A stretch of 64,000 nucleotides of DNA, taken from positions 62,001 through 126,000 of the forward strand of contig JACKMU010000007.1 of NCBI GenBank assembly GCA_024235215.1. Direction: 5' to 3'. Shown here one piece after another: positions 61,410-64,000 of the stretch. How positions within the stretch are numbered: the stretch's first letter is position 1; the number at the start of each line of letters is the position of its first letter. The notes under the pieces were generated by a model, which saw only the letters and a list, made by a program, of their open reading frames with translations, made no database searches and was not told where the DNA came from. Source of the stretch: Chromatiaceae bacterium. Lineage in GTDB: Bacteria > Pseudomonadota > Gammaproteobacteria > Chromatiales > Chromatiaceae. The position numbers and the translations under genes were made by a program.

Positions 61410-62363
61410 ATGCAAATGTCAGATAGTGAAAAGAAAATAACAGCAGTGCGTCTTGTCAGCGTGAAACCTGGGCAAGAGGGGCAGCGGATCGACAATTTTT
61501 TAATCAATCTGCTGAAAGGTGTCCCGAAAAGCTATATCTACCGGATCATCCGACGTGGTGAAGTACGGGTAAATGGAGGGAGAAAGGCGGCCGCCTATCG
61601 TGTTCAGGAAGAAGACCTGGTACGAATACCTCCGGTCAGGCTGGACGAACCCAGTGAGGCTAAACCGGATCGACGCCTGTTGGGAAGGCTGGAGTCAGCG
61701 ATATTGTATCGGGATGAACGTATTCTGGTGCTCAATAAGGAGTCCGGTCTGGCAGTACATGGTGGTAGTGGATTGAACTACGGTGCGATCGAAGCGCTGC
61801 GAGCGCTCTATCCTGAGGAGCGGGAGCTGGAACTGGTTCACCGTCTGGACCGGGATACCTCCGGTTGTCTGATGATCAGCCGGAGGCGCAGTGCGTTGCG
61901 CATATTGCACCAATTGTTGCGCGACAACCAGGTGGAAAAGCGCTATCTGGCACTGGTCGCCGGCAACTGGAGTAGGGACCATATCGATGTGACACACCCG
62001 CTGCGCAAGAACACTTTGCAGAGTGGTGAACGGATCGTCAAGGTCGACCCGCAGGGAAAGGCAGCATTCACCCGCTTTCATGTGCGGCGCCGGTTCAAGC
62101 AGTGCATGCTGGTGGAAGCGGAACTGAAGACCGGTCGGACGCACCAGATCAGAGTCCACGCAGTCGCTCTCGGAACACCCCTGCTGGGGGACGAGAAATA
62201 TGGGGATGGTGAGCAGAACCGCCGTTTGCGTGAAATGGGTCTGAAGCGGCTTTTTTTACATGCGGAATCTTTGCGTTTTCGCTGGCCTGAGACGCCGTCC
62301 GATTTTATGGTGAGCGCCCCGTTGGGTGCCGATTTACAGAGAGTGCTCGATCAGCTCAGTTGA
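61410..62363 (+). CDS. rluC: 23S rRNA pseudouridine synthase RluC
   Basis: A 317-residue pseudouridine synthase with an S4 domain (GQRIDNFLINLLKGVPKSYIYRIIRRGEVRVNG) and the RluA-type catalytic core: HRLDRDTSGCLMISR (catalytic Asp), GRTHQIRVHAVALGTPLLGDEKYG. RluC modifies U955, U2504 and U2580 of 23S rRNA in E. coli. Starts at 61410 and 61416 are both possible; no clear ribosome site precedes either. It is divergent from rne, the usual arrangement. Confidence 0.93.
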   Translation: MQMSDSEKKITAVRLVSVKPGQEGQRIDNFLINLLKGVPKSYIYRIIRRGEVRVNGGRKAAAYRVQEEDLVRIPPVRLDEPSEAKPDRRLLGRLESAILYRDERILVLNKESGLAVHGGSGLNYGAIEALRALYPEERELELVHRLDRDTSGCLMISRRRSALRILHQLLRDNQVEKRYLALVAGNWSRDHIDVTHPLRKNTLQSGERIVKVDPQGKAAFTRFHVRRRFKQCMLVEAELKTGRTHQIRVHAVALGTPLLGDEKYGDGEQNRRLREMGLKRLFLHAESLRFRWPETPSDFMVSAPLGADLQRVLDQLS

Positions 62364-62401
62364 AGAGGAGTAAGCGCGGGCACACCCGTACAGTACCGGT
62401 G

Positions 62402-63127
62402 ATGAGTAGAAATCCAGAACTGCTGATATTTGATTGGGATGGAACCCTGATGGACTCCGAAGCGCGGATCGTCGCCTGTATGCAGGCCGCTGCGAACGAT
62501 CTGAATTTCCAGATTCCTGATGTACAACGTACCAGAAACATCATTGGATTGGGTCTCAGAGAAGCTGTGTTGCAGCTGTTTCCCTGGATCGACGAAGCGC
62601 TTACTGCGCAGATGACACTGCGTTATCGCCATCATTTCCTGAATGAGAATACCACCCCCTCGCGTCTTTTTCCCGGAGCGGCTGAGGCCGTCCGGGAGTT
62701 GGCGGATCGCGGCTATCTGCTCGCGGTGGCAACCGGTAAGGGCCGGCGTGGACTCGATCTGGTACTGGAGTCGACCGGTTTGGCTGACTGTTTTCATGCT
62801 ACCCGATGTGCCGATGAGACCTTCTCCAAGCCACATCCAGAGATGCTACAGCAAATTATGGACCAGCTTGGTGTGGCACCGGAAAAGGCGTTGATGATTG
62901 GTGATACCGAATATGATCTGCAGATGGCGAAAAATGCCGGTGTCAAATCCATCGCGGTGAGTTATGGAGTGCACACCGTGGAGAAGCTACTGGTGCATGA
63001 ACCGCTGTTTTGCCTAGATGATATCCGGAAGATCGTTGAATGCCTCGCCGAACTGGAACGAAGTTGGGGTGGAATCGGGACGAAATCGGCAGATTCTGGG
63101 CAGAGGGCTGATAAAATCAGTCGCTGA
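62402..63127 (+). CDS. HAD-superfamily phosphatase (phosphoglycolate-phosphatase-like)
   Basis: A 241-residue HAD hydrolase. Motif I is FDWDGTLMDSE, motif II AVATGKGRRGLD, motif III the Lys of FSKPHPEML, and motif IV MIGDTEYDLQMAKNAG. The cap is of the alpha-helical phosphoglycolate-phosphatase type. I start at the ATG at 62402; a TTG at 62360 is in frame and would overlap the rluC stop by 4 bases. It stands between rluC and sppA, as in Pseudomonas (PA2975-PA2973). The substrate is unknown. Confidence 0.87.
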   Translation: MSRNPELLIFDWDGTLMDSEARIVACMQAAANDLNFQIPDVQRTRNIIGLGLREAVLQLFPWIDEALTAQMTLRYRHHFLNENTTPSRLFPGAAEAVRELADRGYLLAVATGKGRRGLDLVLESTGLADCFHATRCADETFSKPHPEMLQQIMDQLGVAPEKALMIGDTEYDLQMAKNAGVKSIAVSYGVHTVEKLLVHEPLFCLDDIRKIVECLAELERSWGGIGTKSADSGQRADKISR

Positions 63128-63165
63128 CTAATTCAATACTAATGTTCAAATTATCAGGTAATTAA

Positions 63166-64000
63166 ATGATTTTCGGTAGAAACAAGCTCAAAAACAGTGG
63201 CGGTGATGCGCAGGCTCAGGGTTGGGAGAGAGAGCTGCTCAAAGAGCTGGCGACCGCATCCCTCAAGGAGCAGCGCAAGGCACGCCGCTGGGGTATCTTT
63301 TTCAAACTGTTGACCTTCGCTTATCTGACTGCGGTATTGGTCGTATGGCTCCAGGGAGAGATACCGGAAAGCACACTCAAGCCCGGCAGTAAACACACAG
63401 CAGTAGTCGAAGTGGAAGGGATCATCGCACCAGATAGCGAAGCCAGCGCAGATAAGGTTATTACCGGTCTGCGTAAAGCTTTCAAGGATAGTGGCACCAA
63501 AGGGGTGATTCTGCGCATCAACAGCCCGGGAGGCAGTCCGGTCCAGTCCGGTTATATCAACGATGAGGTAGTCCGGCTGAAGGAGAAATATCCAGATATC
63601 CCCATCTACGCTGTCGTTACCGATCTGTGTGCATCCGGCGGCTATTACGTCGCTGCCGCTGCGGACAAGATTTATGTTGATAAGGCGAGCATCGTGGGAT
63701 CCATCGGGGTACTGATGAATGGTTTCGGATTCGTGGAGAGCATGGAGAAGCTGGGTGTGGAGCGACGTCTGTTGACCGCTGGTGTCAACAAAGCGATTCT
63801 GGACCCATTCTCTCCGCTCAAAGAGAGCGATGTGGTGCATATCAAGGGGATGCTGGAGCGTATCCATCAACAGTTTATCACCACGGTCAAGGCTGGCCGG
63901 GGAGAGCGTCTGAAGGAGAGCGAGGAGCTCTTCAGTGGCCTCTTCTGGACTGGCGAGGAGAGCGTTCAGCTCGGCCTGGCAGATGCGTTGGGTAGCAGCA
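63166..64000 (+). CDS. sppA: signal peptide peptidase SppA (S49 family), 3' end cut by the window
   Basis: From the ATG at 63166 the frame stays open to the window end (278 residues seen). It has an N-terminal cytoplasmic tail, one helix (LLTFAYLTAVLVVWLQG) and an S49 serine-protease domain: VILRINSPGGSPVQSG, CASGGYYVAAAADKIY with the nucleophile Ser, and GSIGVLMNGFGFVESMEKLG. The short-form topology suggests a SohB/SppA-type protease that degrades cleaved signal peptides. The C-terminus lies outside. Confidence 0.92.
   Translation, partial: MIFGRNKLKNSGGDAQAQGWERELLKELATASLKEQRKARRWGIFFKLLTFAYLTAVLVVWLQGEIPESTLKPGSKHTAVVEVEGIIAPDSEASADKVITGLRKAFKDSGTKGVILRINSPGGSPVQSGYINDEVVRLKEKYPDIPIYAVVTDLCASGGYYVAAAADKIYVDKASIVGSIGVLMNGFGFVESMEKLGVERRLLTAGVNKAILDPFSPLKESDVVHIKGMLERIHQQFITTVKAGRGERLKESEELFSGLFWTGEESVQLGLADALGSS

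Noticed and set aside
1..64000. tRNA, rRNA or CRISPR arrays
   Set aside because: No cloverleaf-like sequence, rRNA segment or regularly spaced repeat was found by reading the intergenic regions.

Overview
The window is a chromosomal segment of a gammaproteobacterium. It has moderate-to-high GC, dense coding and long runs of core genes in classic gammaproteobacterial order: rpoE-rseABC-mucD-grx-lepA-lepB-DUF4845-rnc-era-recO-pdxJ, sdhCDAB-sdhE-ygfX next to nadB, nagZ near an MTA/MTI phosphorylase, and rne/rluC-HAD-sppA as in Pseudomonas. PEP-CTERM proteins with an exosortase-A-type ligase, three-part VanZ proteins, TonB receptors and a BarA-like kinase suggest an environmental Chromatiales-like (possibly sulfur-oxidising) lineage. 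This placement is an inference; no rRNA or tRNA gene was seen.

Layout. 1-0.9 kb: end of an alpha/beta hydrolase. 0.9-7.4 kb (minus strand): a tightly overlapping seven-gene operon (TonB-dependent receptor, DUF4198-like periplasmic protein, NapH-like polyferredoxin, CcdA/TauE-like thiol membrane protein, ExbB, ExbD, TonB). An FNR-type site and a palindrome lie upstream. I read it as a self-energised uptake system coupled to electron transfer, most likely for a metal. 7.6-17.3 kb: an envelope and exopolysaccharide region. It holds a beta-helix protein, a VanZ protein with three repeats, a VanZ/O-antigen-ligase/carbohydrate-binding fusion, two PEP-CTERM proteins each behind a good sigma-54 promoter, an exosortase-A-type ligase and a decayed group II intron. 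17.5-22.5 kb: a Deg-like protease, UppP, an Sfp-type phosphopantetheinyl transferase, RecJ and DarP.

22.6-29 kb: succinate dehydrogenase with both assembly factors (SdhAF4 first, SdhE last), a 28-bp perfect palindrome in the leader, then YgfX and NadB. 29.1-40.4 kb: the sigma-E envelope stress operon with its own sigma-E promoter, then the lepA-to-pdxJ housekeeping operon. 40.4-46.4 kb (minus strand): a TonB receptor, an ABC-type substrate-binding protein and a BarA-like hybrid kinase, likely a sensing operon.

46.4-57.8 kb: cysM, a YdbH-like envelope protein with a YnbE/YdbL-like lipoprotein, rlmD, a CYTH protein, an L,D-transpeptidase, an orphan FliL-like protein, nagZ, a degenerate hemerythrin-like protein, an MTA/MTI phosphorylase and an unusual Lys-rich/Tyr-Gly-Pro-rich membrane protein. 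57.9-64 kb: RNase E with a long leader, then rluC, a HAD phosphatase and the start of sppA.
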